Made by a program: the position numbers and the translations under genes
Part shown: positions 1 to 5,866 of the stretch, piece after piece
Layout: each line of letters begins with the position of its first letter
Numbering within the stretch: the first letter of the stretch is position 1
The notes under the pieces: model-generated
Seen by the model: the letters and a program-made list of their open reading frames with translations, nothing else
What the model was told of the DNA's origin: nothing
Database searches by the model: none
Assembly: GCA_021820025.1 (NCBI GenBank)
Contig: JAKAEF010000063.1
Coordinates: 1 to 6,122, forward strand
Direction of reading: 5' to 3'
Length of the DNA stretch: 6,122 nt
From: a bacterium
Lineage (GTDB): Bacteria > Patescibacteriota > Microgenomatia > Levybacterales > UBA12049

Positions 1-79
1 ATGGTGCATATGTTTCTACACCTGTCCAAATAAGTAAAACAAGCAGTAGTATGATTACCAATCCAACTAATTTTTTCAT
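1..79 (-). CDS. N-terminus of a membrane-anchored or secreted protein (partial, runs off the left edge)
   Basis: Twenty-six codons are visible from the ATG at 79-77 on the minus strand. They read MKKLVGLVIILLLVLLIWTG and then VETYAP before the window ends. Two lysines followed by about 15 hydrophobic residues form a typical signal peptide or N-terminal membrane anchor. No lipobox cysteine is seen. The ATG lies 83 nt beyond the stop of the S41 peptidase gene on the same strand, so the gene could be co-transcribed with it, but a TATAAT 13 nt upstream suggests its own start. There is no good Shine-Dalgarno. The mature domain is outside the window, so no function can be given. The reading frame and hydrophobic pattern make a real gene likely. 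Confidence 0.6.
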   Translation of the reverse strand, partial: MKKLVGLVIILLLVLLIWTGVETYAP

Positions 80-92
80 AATTCTTTGTCAA

Positions 93-98
93 ATTATA
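93..98 (-). promoter_or_regulatory. Possible -10 box (TATAAT) for the partial left-edge gene
   Basis: A perfect TATAAT on the minus strand ends 13 nt before the ATG at 79, which would put the transcript start about 6 nt before the codon. No good -35 is found at 16-18 nt spacing. The nearest resemblance, TTGCAA at 119-124, is 20 nt away. In DNA this AT-rich a single hexamer is weak evidence. It is listed because the same close spacing recurs at every other transcription-unit head here. Confidence 0.35.
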
Positions 99-162
99 TT
101 ACTGCAACAGTTGTATATTTGCAAACAAAACTGAAAAAAAGCTGAAAGATTGTCTGAGAAGA

Positions 163-1428
163 TTACTTAAGAAGTTCTTTAATTCCCGATTCAAGTTGCA
201 AATCTTCTAGTGGATTTTTAGGATCAAGAGCAACTTTAACATCTGGAGTTAAACCTTTTCCATTAACCCAAGTCCCTTTTGGAGTAAGCCATTTTGCAAT
301 TGTTACATGAAGTCCAGCACCTTGTCCCAAATCTAATGCCTGTTGTACAGTCCCTTTACCATAAGATTGTTCTCCAACAAGAGTAGCTCGACCATAATCA
401 TGCAATGCTCCTGCAACAATTTCTGAGGCAGATGCAGAACCACCATTTATTAAAACAATAAGCGGAATCTGTAACAATTGTCCATCTCTTGTTACAGAAA
501 GAGTTGTTGTTTGCCCATTTCCTGCGTCTTCTGTAACAACGGCTTTTCCTTGAGGTAAAAATTCTCCTGCAATAAAGGTTGCATCGGTTAAGTACCCACC
601 TGGATTATTTCGTAAATCTAAAATCATCCCTTTAACATCTGGTTGTTGTTTTAATTCTTTTGAAAGCTGCGTAATAAGTGCAGTCCAATCTTGATTTGTA
701 CTATCTCCAAATTGGCTCAACTGAACATACATAACTTTTTGATTACCAAATTGTTGTTTAAATTGATCACTTAAATTATCTATGTCTTTTACAGATTTTA
801 TCCAGCCCAAAACACTTTTAACAGTAATTGTATCTCTGGTAATAGAAATGCTTGCTGTTTCTGTACTCCCCTTATGAATAATTCCTAATATAACTTGCGA
901 ACCTTTTGGCCCTCTAATTTTTTCTACTGCCTGTTGTAGACTCCATCCTTGTGTGGAAGCATCGCCTACTTTAACAATCTCATCTCCTGCTTTAATTCCA
1001 GCTTTCTGAGCAGGGCTGCCATCTAAGGGAGCTATAACAACAATTTGCTTATCTTTAAGCCCTAATTCTGCACCTATGCCTTCAAATTTTCCAGCTAATT
1101 GTTGTTGAAAATCATTATTTTGAACAGGAGGTAAATACATAGTAAATGGATCTCCCAAACTTTGTACCATGCCGGTAATTGCGCCATTAAGCATTTTCTG
1201 AGGATCTAAAACTTGTTTATTGTAGTAAAGCGCATCTAATCTATTCCATACATCCCAAAACTGAGACATATCAACCGTTGATAGTGAACTTGGAGGTTCT
1301 TTATTTACAATAGAAACTTGCGGTTTATAGTTTTTCCAATCAAAAGAAACCTTTTGAGTTCCAACAAAAAAACCAAGTAAAAAAGCTATTCCAATAATGA
1401 GCAGCAATTGTAGCTTATTGGTTCGCAT
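163..1428 (-). CDS. ctpA: S41 family C-terminal processing peptidase (CtpA/Prc type), membrane-anchored
   Basis: This 421-residue serine endopeptidase belongs to the tail-specific/carboxy-terminal processing family, which trims or degrades proteins at the cell envelope using a Ser-Lys dyad. Residues 1-6 are polar with basic residues and 7-23 form one hydrophobic anchor, so the catalytic part should lie outside the membrane. A linker and helical region with the family motif LGDPFTMYL (91-99) precede a PDZ domain at about 108-195 (GIGAELG, then SPAQKAGIKAGDEI). The peptidase core follows, with LDLRNNPGG (270-278). In GGSASASEIVAGAL the nucleophile is predicted to be Ser333, and in YGKGTVQQ the general base is Lys358, 25 residues on as in E. 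coli Prc, with supporting Gln362. No catalytic residue is missing, and the length fits short Ctp proteins. It follows rpsR by 54 nt and has its own promoter-like sequence. The substrate is unknown. Confidence 0.95.
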   Translation of the reverse strand: MRTNKLQLLLIIGIAFLLGFFVGTQKVSFDWKNYKPQVSIVNKEPPSSLSTVDMSQFWDVWNRLDALYYNKQVLDPQKMLNGAITGMVQSLGDPFTMYLPPVQNNDFQQQLAGKFEGIGAELGLKDKQIVVIAPLDGSPAQKAGIKAGDEIVKVGDASTQGWSLQQAVEKIRGPKGSQVILGIIHKGSTETASISITRDTITVKSVLGWIKSVKDIDNLSDQFKQQFGNQKVMYVQLSQFGDSTNQDWTALITQLSKELKQQPDVKGMILDLRNNPGGYLTDATFIAGEFLPQGKAVVTEDAGNGQTTTLSVTRDGQLLQIPLIVLINGGSASASEIVAGALHDYGRATLVGEQSYGKGTVQQALDLGQGAGLHVTIAKWLTPKGTWVNGKGLTPDVKVALDPKNPLEDLQLESGIKELLK

Positions 1429-1439
1429 AGGATTGTATT

Positions 1440-1469
1440 ATTATAAAGAAAGAACATTGGTCTTGTCTA
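1440..1469 (-). promoter_or_regulatory. Predicted sigma-70-type promoter for the S41 peptidase gene
   Basis: On the minus strand TAGACA (1469-1464, five of six matches to TTGACA) is separated by 18 nt from a perfect TATAAT (1445-1440). The -10 ends 11 nt before the ATG at 1428, so transcription would start about 4-5 nt before the codon. The 11-nt gap, AATACAATCCT, contains no Shine-Dalgarno. The promoter lies in the 54-nt gap after rpsR and would let the peptidase be expressed apart from the ribosomal protein cluster, without excluding read-through. Confidence 0.6.
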
Positions 1470-1482
1470 CCAGGGGTTTTTA

Positions 1483-1728
1483 TTACTCTTTGGATACAAA
1501 TGGCAATAATGCCAAATGTCGAGCATATTTAACAGCCAATGTAAGTTGTTTTTGATGCTTTGCGCAAATTCCTGTTCGGCTTCTTCCCATAATCTTGCCT
1601 CTCTCTGTTAAGAACCGTTGCAACATTTCTACATCAGAAAACCACGGTGTCTTGTTTTCTTCACAGAAAGGACACTTTTTTGGTGTTGCCATTACTTTTC
1701 TTCTTGGTTTCATTATTTTTTTTGCCAT
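1483..1728 (-). CDS. rpsR: 30S ribosomal protein S18 (bS18), zinc-binding form
   Basis: This 81-residue small-subunit protein pairs with S6 on the platform of the 30S particle. The core block is clear: LQRFLTERGKIMGRSRTG (36-53), then AKHQKQLTLAVKYARHLALLPF (56-77), ending a few residues later as the family does. The N-terminus is basic. Cys19-Pro-Phe-Cys22, Cys55 and His58 form the four-ligand set of the zinc-containing S18 variants, which many bacteria have lost. It starts 6 nt after the ssb stop with no Shine-Dalgarno. Later in-frame ATGs at codons 6 and 13 are possible starts, but the first gives the usual basic leader. It is the last gene of the rpsF-ssb-rpsR cluster, and no rplI follows. 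Confidence 0.97.
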   Translation of the reverse strand: MAKKIMKPRRKVMATPKKCPFCEENKTPWFSDVEMLQRFLTERGKIMGRSRTGICAKHQKQLTLAVKYARHLALLPFVSKE

Positions 1729-1734
1729 ATATTT

Positions 1735-2184
1735 TTAGAAAGGTATATCATCTGGTGATACATCCTCTACTGCCTCTGCTTGCTTCTTTGCTGGTTTTGC
1801 TACTTTTGGAGCTTCAGTTGGCACTTCTGCCTCTTCTTCTCCTACTGGCTTTTTACTAGATAGAACAATCATATCATCTGCAACAATTTCTGTTGTAGAT
1901 TTTTGTTGTCCGTCTTGAGTTGTATAACTTCTTGTTGCCAATCTTCCGTGAAAATAAACTTTTGATCCTTTGGAAAGCAATTGTGCACATAATTCTGCCA
2001 ACTTATTCCAAACTACAACTCTATGAAATTCTGTTTCTTCTTTTTTCTCTCCTGTATCTGTTGTCCAACTTCTGTTTGTTGCCAAACCCAAAGTACAAAC
2101 TGCTGTTCCGGTTGGTGTATATCTCAATTCCGGATCTCGTGTTAAATTTCCAATTAATTGAACAGAATTCAAACTTCTTGCCAT
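1735..2184 (-). CDS. ssb: Single-stranded DNA-binding protein SSB
   Basis: This 149-residue protein coats single-stranded DNA during replication, repair and recombination and recruits partner proteins. Residues 1-110 form the OB fold and carry the family signatures: NSVQLIGNLTRDPELRYTPTG (6-26), the conserved aromatics Trp40, Phe53 and Trp59 (FHRVVVWNKLAE), and GSKVYFHGRL (73-82). Residues 111-143 are a low-complexity linker rich in Glu, Ala, Pro and Lys. The protein ends in the acidic partner-binding tip DDIPF (145-149), so it is complete. It begins 3 nt after the rpsF stop. The preceding TAAGGT contains an AAGG only 1 nt from the ATG, too close to be an ordinary ribosome site, so translation may be coupled to rpsF. 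Confidence 0.97.
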   Translation of the reverse strand: MARSLNSVQLIGNLTRDPELRYTPTGTAVCTLGLATNRSWTTDTGEKKEETEFHRVVVWNKLAELCAQLLSKGSKVYFHGRLATRSYTTQDGQQKSTTEIVADDMIVLSSKKPVGEEEAEVPTEAPKVAKPAKKQAEAVEDVSPDDIPF

Positions 2185-2187
2185 ACC

Positions 2188-2457
2188 TTATTTTCTTACA
2201 ACCAAATATCGTAAAATTGCTTCGTTAAGTAATACTTTTCTGTCAAAATCAGAAGGCATTGTTTCGCCTTCTACTTCAAAATCATAGTAAAAACCTGTTA
2301 ATTCTCTACTTATTTTGTATTTAAGAGCTTTACTTCCCCACTCTTTTTCACTTTTAATTTTCATGCCCTTAAGTAGTTCTTTTACAGCATCAACAGCCTT
2401 TTTTCGGGCTGCTTCTGCAACTGGTCTTACTATTAATACTATTTCGTATGTTCTCAT
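2188..2457 (-). CDS. rpsF: 30S ribosomal protein S6 (bS6)
   Basis: This 89-residue protein binds 16S rRNA together with S18 on the 30S platform. It opens with MRTYEIVLIVRP, has the strand motif EWGSKALKYKISRELTGFYYDFEVEG (39-64), and ends with LLNEAILRYLVVRK (76-89), all characteristic of bS6. The length is near the lower end of the family, without the acidic tail some species carry. It is the first gene of rpsF-ssb-rpsR and sits just downstream of a good promoter match. The leader would be only a few nucleotides long, which leaves no room for the structured S6-S18-binding mRNA leader known in many bacteria. Any feedback control must therefore work differently. Confidence 0.97.
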   Translation of the reverse strand: MRTYEIVLIVRPVAEAARKKAVDAVKELLKGMKIKSEKEWGSKALKYKISRELTGFYYDFEVEGETMPSDFDRKVLLNEAILRYLVVRK

Positions 2458-2467
2458 TAGTCTATGT

Positions 2468-2497
2468 ATTTTACCACGAAAAAATGCTTACTGGCAA
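2468..2497 (-). promoter_or_regulatory. Predicted promoter of the rpsF-ssb-rpsR operon
   Basis: On the minus strand TTGCCA (2497-2492, five of six matches to the -35 consensus) is followed after 18 nt by TAAAAT (2473-2468). A TG two positions upstream of the -10 makes it an extended -10 (TGGTAAAAT). Only 10 nt separate the -10 from the rpsF ATG, so the mRNA would have a leader of about 3-4 nt. No Shine-Dalgarno is present. The next coding sequence upstream is divergent, so this is the only sensible place for the operon promoter. Confidence 0.65.
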
Positions 2498-2509
2498 GTA
2501 GGATCACAA

Positions 2510-2521
2510 AAGTAGCTACTT
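2510..2521. promoter_or_regulatory. 12-bp perfect palindrome in the divergent promoter region (candidate operator)
   Basis: AAGTAGCTACTT is a perfect 12-bp inverted repeat between the rpsF promoter and the promoter of the 531-residue protein, 12 bp from the rpsF -35 box and 7 bp before the other -35 box. A further half-site, AAGTAG, occurs at 2496-2501, 14 bp away, and overlaps the rpsF -35. Palindromes with an extra half-site in a divergent control region are typical of operators for dimeric regulators. The adjacent gene encodes HTH-like segments and is a possible binder, but that is inference only. Confidence 0.35.
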
Positions 2522-2528
2522 ACTTCTC

Positions 2529-2557
2529 TTGAATTTTACTCTAGGACTTGATATAAT
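2529..2557 (+). promoter_or_regulatory. Predicted promoter of the 531-residue HTH-like protein gene
   Basis: TTGAAT (2529-2534, four of six matches) is followed after 17 nt by a perfect TATAAT (2552-2557). TGA directly before the -10 makes it an extended -10 element. The -10 ends 13 nt before the ATG at 2571, so the leader would be about 6 nt. The sequence before the ATG, CCCTTTTAAATT, has no Shine-Dalgarno. Confidence 0.65.
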
Positions 2558-2570
2558 TCCCTTTTAAATT

Positions 2571-4166
2571 ATGCAGCGACCACCCTTCAACACTCGTCGT
2601 GAGTATGATTTACCAAGGGTAACCCCCAAAGTTGAACCTGGTATGCTTTCTCCGCAAGAATTACCAAATAGAATAACCTCTTTCCCAATTGAAGGTTTAT
2701 TTAAGCTAGGTCAACTTGATGGAGGAACTATTTCTTTAGCAGAGCTACTTGAGCAATCACAACTCCCCCACCACAAGCTTATAGCACAGCTAAGCAGATC
2801 TGTAACTATGCCTGAACATATTCCTCAACTTATGCAAATGGACCAACGTATTCTCCAAAGTGCCTTACTTATTCGGGCGCTAGATAAAGGTATGCAAATA
2901 GAAGACGGGACACAAAATCTTTCTCTAAGACAAAAATTCGCTTTTTTTATACTTATTAATAATGATGAGGCAAGAAACATGAGCGGGCAATATAATTGGT
3001 ATCCTACAGGAATAAGTTCTGATCTCTATCTTGATGCTAGGCAAGAAGCCAGAATATTTAATGGAAGATACCAAAGATTTACCCAATATTTCGATACACT
3101 TTGGCAAATTTTTCAATCCAGACCTAATATTCTTGTTTATAAAACAAGAGGCCATGGGTTTGCAGAGCAATTATCTCCAACTGTTGGAACATTTACCGAA
3201 TATGATTTTTGGGTTATGCAGCAAATACAAAAAAGCATTACGACAAGAGGAGTAAATTTAACACAGCTTGCATTAGAAGCACCAGATGAATTTAGAATGG
3301 TTTATAGAGGAAGATTTTCTGGATTTAGAACAATTGAGCCAAGAAGCAATGAAGAATTAGAACTTGCTTTTGATGCCTCCTACAGAAAATTACATGATGA
3401 ATTTGAAATGTTTACTCAAGGAGTTAAACAAGAACGAGAAGCAGCACTTGTTTCCAAAATACGAGGCTATTTTTATAGAGGACCAAATAAAACGGTAACA
3501 TTAACAAGAAGTGTTGAAACAATTGCCAGAGAATGTGGAGTAACAGTCCAAGCAGTATATCCTCATTTAGAAACAATAAAGGGAACTTTTTTAAGAAGAG
3601 GAGAAACCTTTGTCTCTCCGGTTAGCATTGAGCAAAGAACAATAGATATTGCAGAAATGATTGCAGATGCAATACAGCAATTAGACCAACCAGGCCATAT
3701 ATTTAGATATGGCCATTATGGACCAACAGAATTAAGTAGTTTTATAACTCAACAGCTAACCCAAGTTGAAGCAACCCATTCTCTTTTTGGTCAAACTATT
3801 GGAATTGGAACTGTTTCAAGAATTATTACAGATTACATGGCTGCATCTAACCCAATCCGAACTCAATTTCCACATGTTAGAGATTTAATTCCAGAAGTTA
3901 GGTATGCAGCAGATTTACAAGAAAGAGCATATATAGTTGCAGAAGATTTAGCAGCAGAACTGCAAAGAAGAGGTTTTACCCTAACAGCAATGTGGAAAGA
4001 TAGATTACTTTATACAGGAAAAAGTGATTTTGAAGCAGCCTCTTTAGTAAACGATCTTGTGAGATCACTTGGTCTTTCTAAAGGAGAAGAGACTCATCTT
4101 ATGAAAAATGCTAGAAGAGATTTGCGAGCTGGATTAGAACTTTTACCAATTACGCCCCAATCTTAA
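2571..4166 (+). CDS. Unrecognised 531-residue protein with helix-turn-helix-like segments
   Basis: I do not recognise this family. It has no signal peptide and no membrane segment, so it should be cytoplasmic. The clearest local signal is at 309-343. There, VTLTRSVETIARECGVTVQ followed by AVYPHLETIKGTFLRR looks like a winged or sigma-region-4-like helix-turn-helix: TIARECGV as first helix and turn, TVQAVYPHLETI as recognition helix, and FLRRGETFVS as a possible wing. Residues 53-75 (ISLAELLEQSQLPHHKLIAQL) and 386-423 (TELSSF to IITDYM) could be further HTH-like helices. The first 45 residues are Pro/Arg-rich and probably flexible. The middle (120-300) has many aromatics and charges but no enzyme motif I can name. 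The gene is divergent from rpsF, has its own promoter, and overlaps the end of ychF by 17 bp tail to tail. A DNA-binding or transcription-related role is plausible but unproven. Steady codon use and the long frame make it a real gene. Confidence 0.85.
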   Translation: MQRPPFNTRREYDLPRVTPKVEPGMLSPQELPNRITSFPIEGLFKLGQLDGGTISLAELLEQSQLPHHKLIAQLSRSVTMPEHIPQLMQMDQRILQSALLIRALDKGMQIEDGTQNLSLRQKFAFFILINNDEARNMSGQYNWYPTGISSDLYLDARQEARIFNGRYQRFTQYFDTLWQIFQSRPNILVYKTRGHGFAEQLSPTVGTFTEYDFWVMQQIQKSITTRGVNLTQLALEAPDEFRMVYRGRFSGFRTIEPRSNEELELAFDASYRKLHDEFEMFTQGVKQEREAALVSKIRGYFYRGPNKTVTLTRSVETIARECGVTVQAVYPHLETIKGTFLRRGETFVSPVSIEQRTIDIAEMIADAIQQLDQPGHIFRYGHYGPTELSSFITQQLTQVEATHSLFGQTIGIGTVSRIITDYMAASNPIRTQFPHVRDLIPEVRYAADLQERAYIVAEDLAAELQRRGFTLTAMWKDRLLYTGKSDFEAASLVNDLVRSLGLSKGEETHLMKNARRDLRAGLELLPITPQS

Positions 4167-5247
4167 ACTCAACTACATCTCCGTCTTGCATAATATAGTC
4201 TCTTCCCTCTTGTCTTGCTTTGCCGTTTTCTCGTGCACCTTTCCAACCGTTAAATGCTACAAAATCATTGTATCCAACAATTTCTGCTTTAATAAACTTT
4301 TTAATAAAATCTGTATGAATCTCCCCTGCTGCCAATTGTGCAGTTGAGTCTTTTTTAATTGTCCAAGCCCTAACCTCTTTTTCTCCGCAAGTTAAAAAAG
4401 AAATAAGTCCCAAATTTGCATATGCTTTTTGAATTAATCTTTCTAAGCCCGATGCTGTTAATCCTAAATCTGCTAAATATTGTTTTTGCTCTTCTTCTGT
4501 TAATTCTGACAATTCTGATTCAATTTTGGCACAAATAACAACGCATTTTTCTTTTTCTACTCCCAAAATTCCTGCATACTCTGCAGCTATTTTTTCTATA
4601 GATTCTGGGTTGTAATCTGTTTCTGCAACATTTAACACAATAATTTCTTGTTTACTAGATAGTAACCACAAATCTTTTATTGCTTCTTTTTCTTCTTCTG
4701 TTAAAGTTACTGTTCTGGCAGGTTTTCCATTATTTAATGCAGCTAAAAATTTTTCTGCTGCGCTCTTTTTTTGTGGTTCTATTTTTCTATTTTCCAAAAC
4801 TTTTTGCAGAGTTTGAATATCTGACAACATTAATTCTGTTTCTATTGTTTCGTAATCACTTTTTGGGTCAACTGCACCCTCTTTTATAATATTTTCATCT
4901 TCAAATGCTCTTACAACATGTGCAATAGCATTAACTTCGCGAATATGAGACAAAAATTTATTACCAAGTCCTGCCCCTTCACTTGCTCCCTTTACCAATC
5001 CTGCAATATCGACAAATTCTACAGTTGCTGCTTTTATTGGTGGAAAAGAATCCATTTTTTCTTCTTGTTTGGTAATTTCTGCTAATTTTGTTAAACGAGA
5101 ATCTGGAACAGGAACAATTCCTACATTTGGTTCTATTGTGGCAAATGGATAATTTGCAGCTAAAGCCTGCTGCTTTTTTAACAGTGCATTAAACAACGTA
5201 GATTTCCCTACATTTGGTAATCCAACAATTCCTACAGATAGATTCAT
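4150..5247 (-). CDS. ychF: Ribosome-associated ATPase/GTPase YchF (OLA1 family)
   Basis: This Obg-related P-loop NTPase binds ribosomes and is linked to translation and stress responses. From the ATG at 5247 it has 365 residues, the normal length. The P-loop GLPNVGKST is at 9-17, the switch II/Walker B block VDIAGLVKGASEGAGLGNKF at 79-98, and AHVVRAFEDENII at 109-121. The usual NKxD specificity motif is replaced by NVAE (206-209), the change that lets this family prefer ATP. A coiled insert spans about 135-200, and a C-terminal TGS domain (about 281-363) ends in DYIMQDGDVVEFKIGA. The frame stays open to a TTG two codons upstream (5253), but the ATG gives the family's usual N-terminus and fits the -10 box 7 nt away. 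The last 17 bp overlap the convergent gene. Confidence 0.97.
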   Translation of the reverse strand: MNLSVGIVGLPNVGKSTLFNALLKKQQALAANYPFATIEPNVGIVPVPDSRLTKLAEITKQEEKMDSFPPIKAATVEFVDIAGLVKGASEGAGLGNKFLSHIREVNAIAHVVRAFEDENIIKEGAVDPKSDYETIETELMLSDIQTLQKVLENRKIEPQKKSAAEKFLAALNNGKPARTVTLTEEEKEAIKDLWLLSSKQEIIVLNVAETDYNPESIEKIAAEYAGILGVEKEKCVVICAKIESELSELTEEEQKQYLADLGLTASGLERLIQKAYANLGLISFLTCGEKEVRAWTIKKDSTAQLAAGEIHTDFIKKFIKAEIVGYNDFVAFNGWKGARENGKARQEGRDYIMQDGDVVEFKIGA

Positions 5248-5254
5248 AACCAAT

Positions 5255-5263
5255 ATTTTAGCA
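5255..5263 (-). promoter_or_regulatory. Extended -10 element for ychF, placing the start at or next to the ATG
   Basis: TGCTAAAAT on the minus strand is an extended -10 whose hexamer ends 7 nt before the ATG at 5247. Transcription would begin at or within a base of the A of the start codon, a truly leaderless message. A TTG start at 5253 would fall upstream of that transcript. The -35 position at 17 nt spacing is ATGAAT (5283-5278), a poor match, which an extended -10 can tolerate. Confidence 0.45.
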
Positions 5264-5268
5264 TATCA

Positions 5269-5298
5269 TTGACAATCATTCATACTTACCTTCATACT
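5269..5298 (+). promoter_or_regulatory. Predicted promoter of the four-helix membrane protein gene
   Basis: A perfect TTGACA (5269-5274) is followed after 18 nt by CATACT (5293-5298, four of six matches to TATAAT). The -10 ends 11 nt before the ATG at 5310. The direct repeat TTCATACT occurs at 5279-5286 and again at 5291-5298, the second copy containing the -10. The -35 lies inside the spacer of the divergent ychF promoter, so the two promoters occupy the same DNA. Confidence 0.5.
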
Positions 5299-5309
5299 AA
5301 GTTTGGACT

Positions 5310-5822
5310 ATGAAAAAAGGAAAGCAGCGACAAATCCCTCTAAGTTCTAAAACAATTATTCTTCTTATAATCCTAGCAGTTTACGATTTCTTGTTAATAC
5401 AAGCTCTAAGCCCTGTACTTTGTACATATAAATTTTGCACAAACATATCAGATAATTTCATTACTTTTGTTTTCACTTCATTGCCTGCATTAGTGATTAT
5501 ATTAAATATAATGATTGTTATACTTTATAAACTATTTCTGAAGTTTATAAAAGCGATAATTCGCTCAAGAAAATTTCTTTTTATCTTAATTCCTCTCTTT
5601 TTTGTACTATTAGCAATTGACGTACTTATACTGCACAACATCTTTAACCCTGTACCTTGTCTCCCTCCTGCATTTTGTGCTCCTATCAATACCCAAATAA
5701 CATTAAATGAGGTGGAACTATTTTTAGTAGCTATTTTCTTTTGTGATTTAATGATAGCTACAATTTATGCTGGTATGGCAAAGCTTATCAAAATGATATT
5801 CAACAGGTTGCATAGACAATAA
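5310..5822 (+). CDS. Four-helix membrane protein with an internal duplication and paired cysteines
   Basis: This 170-residue protein belongs to no family I recognise. Four hydrophobic segments lie at about 14-34, 51-75, 89-109 and 134-156. Positive charges cluster at the N-terminus (KKGKQR), between helices 2 and 3 (residues 74-88, rich in Lys and Arg) and at the C-terminus (KMIFNRLHRQ), so both ends and the middle loop should be cytoplasmic and the two other loops outside. The protein looks like two copies of one helix-loop-helix unit. Loop 1 has SPVLCTYKFC (34-43) and loop 2 has NPVPCLPPAFC (113-123), each with two cysteines 5-6 residues apart. The four outside cysteines could form disulfides or bind a ligand. 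It is divergent from ychF with an overlapping promoter and has no Shine-Dalgarno beyond a weak GGA. A complete gene is likely; its function is unknown. Confidence 0.8.
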   Translation: MKKGKQRQIPLSSKTIILLIILAVYDFLLIQALSPVLCTYKFCTNISDNFITFVFTSLPALVIILNIMIVILYKLFLKFIKAIIRSRKFLFILIPLFFVLLAIDVLILHNIFNPVPCLPPAFCAPINTQITLNEVELFLVAIFFCDLMIATIYAGMAKLIKMIFNRLHRQ

Positions 5823-5866
5823 AAGTATAAATGTGAGATATTTTTTCTTTGATTACCTTTAGATAA

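Noticed and set aside
130..160. T-run (minus strand) after the S41 stop as an intrinsic terminator
   Set aside because: Seven T residues are present but no stable inverted repeat precedes them.
1456..1475. Possible rpsR terminator (TGGT...ACCA) before the S41 gene
   Set aside because: Only a 4-bp stem with no uninterrupted T-run. The same bases are better explained as the -35 and spacer of the peptidase promoter.
1647..2515. Plus-strand open frames opposite rpsR, ssb and rpsF (1647-1859, 1920-2228, 2315-2515)
   Set aside because: They are antisense shadows of well-identified genes, with hydrophobic low-complexity translations caused by A-rich codons on the other strand.
2925..3255. Small open frames inside the 531-residue gene (2925-3170 minus, 3031-3255 plus)
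   Set aside because: They lie inside a longer, consistently coding frame and show no start signal or protein family.
4680..4889. Plus-strand 69-residue frame opposite ychF
   Set aside because: It is a Leu/Phe-rich antisense shadow of the acidic/lysine-rich insert of YchF.
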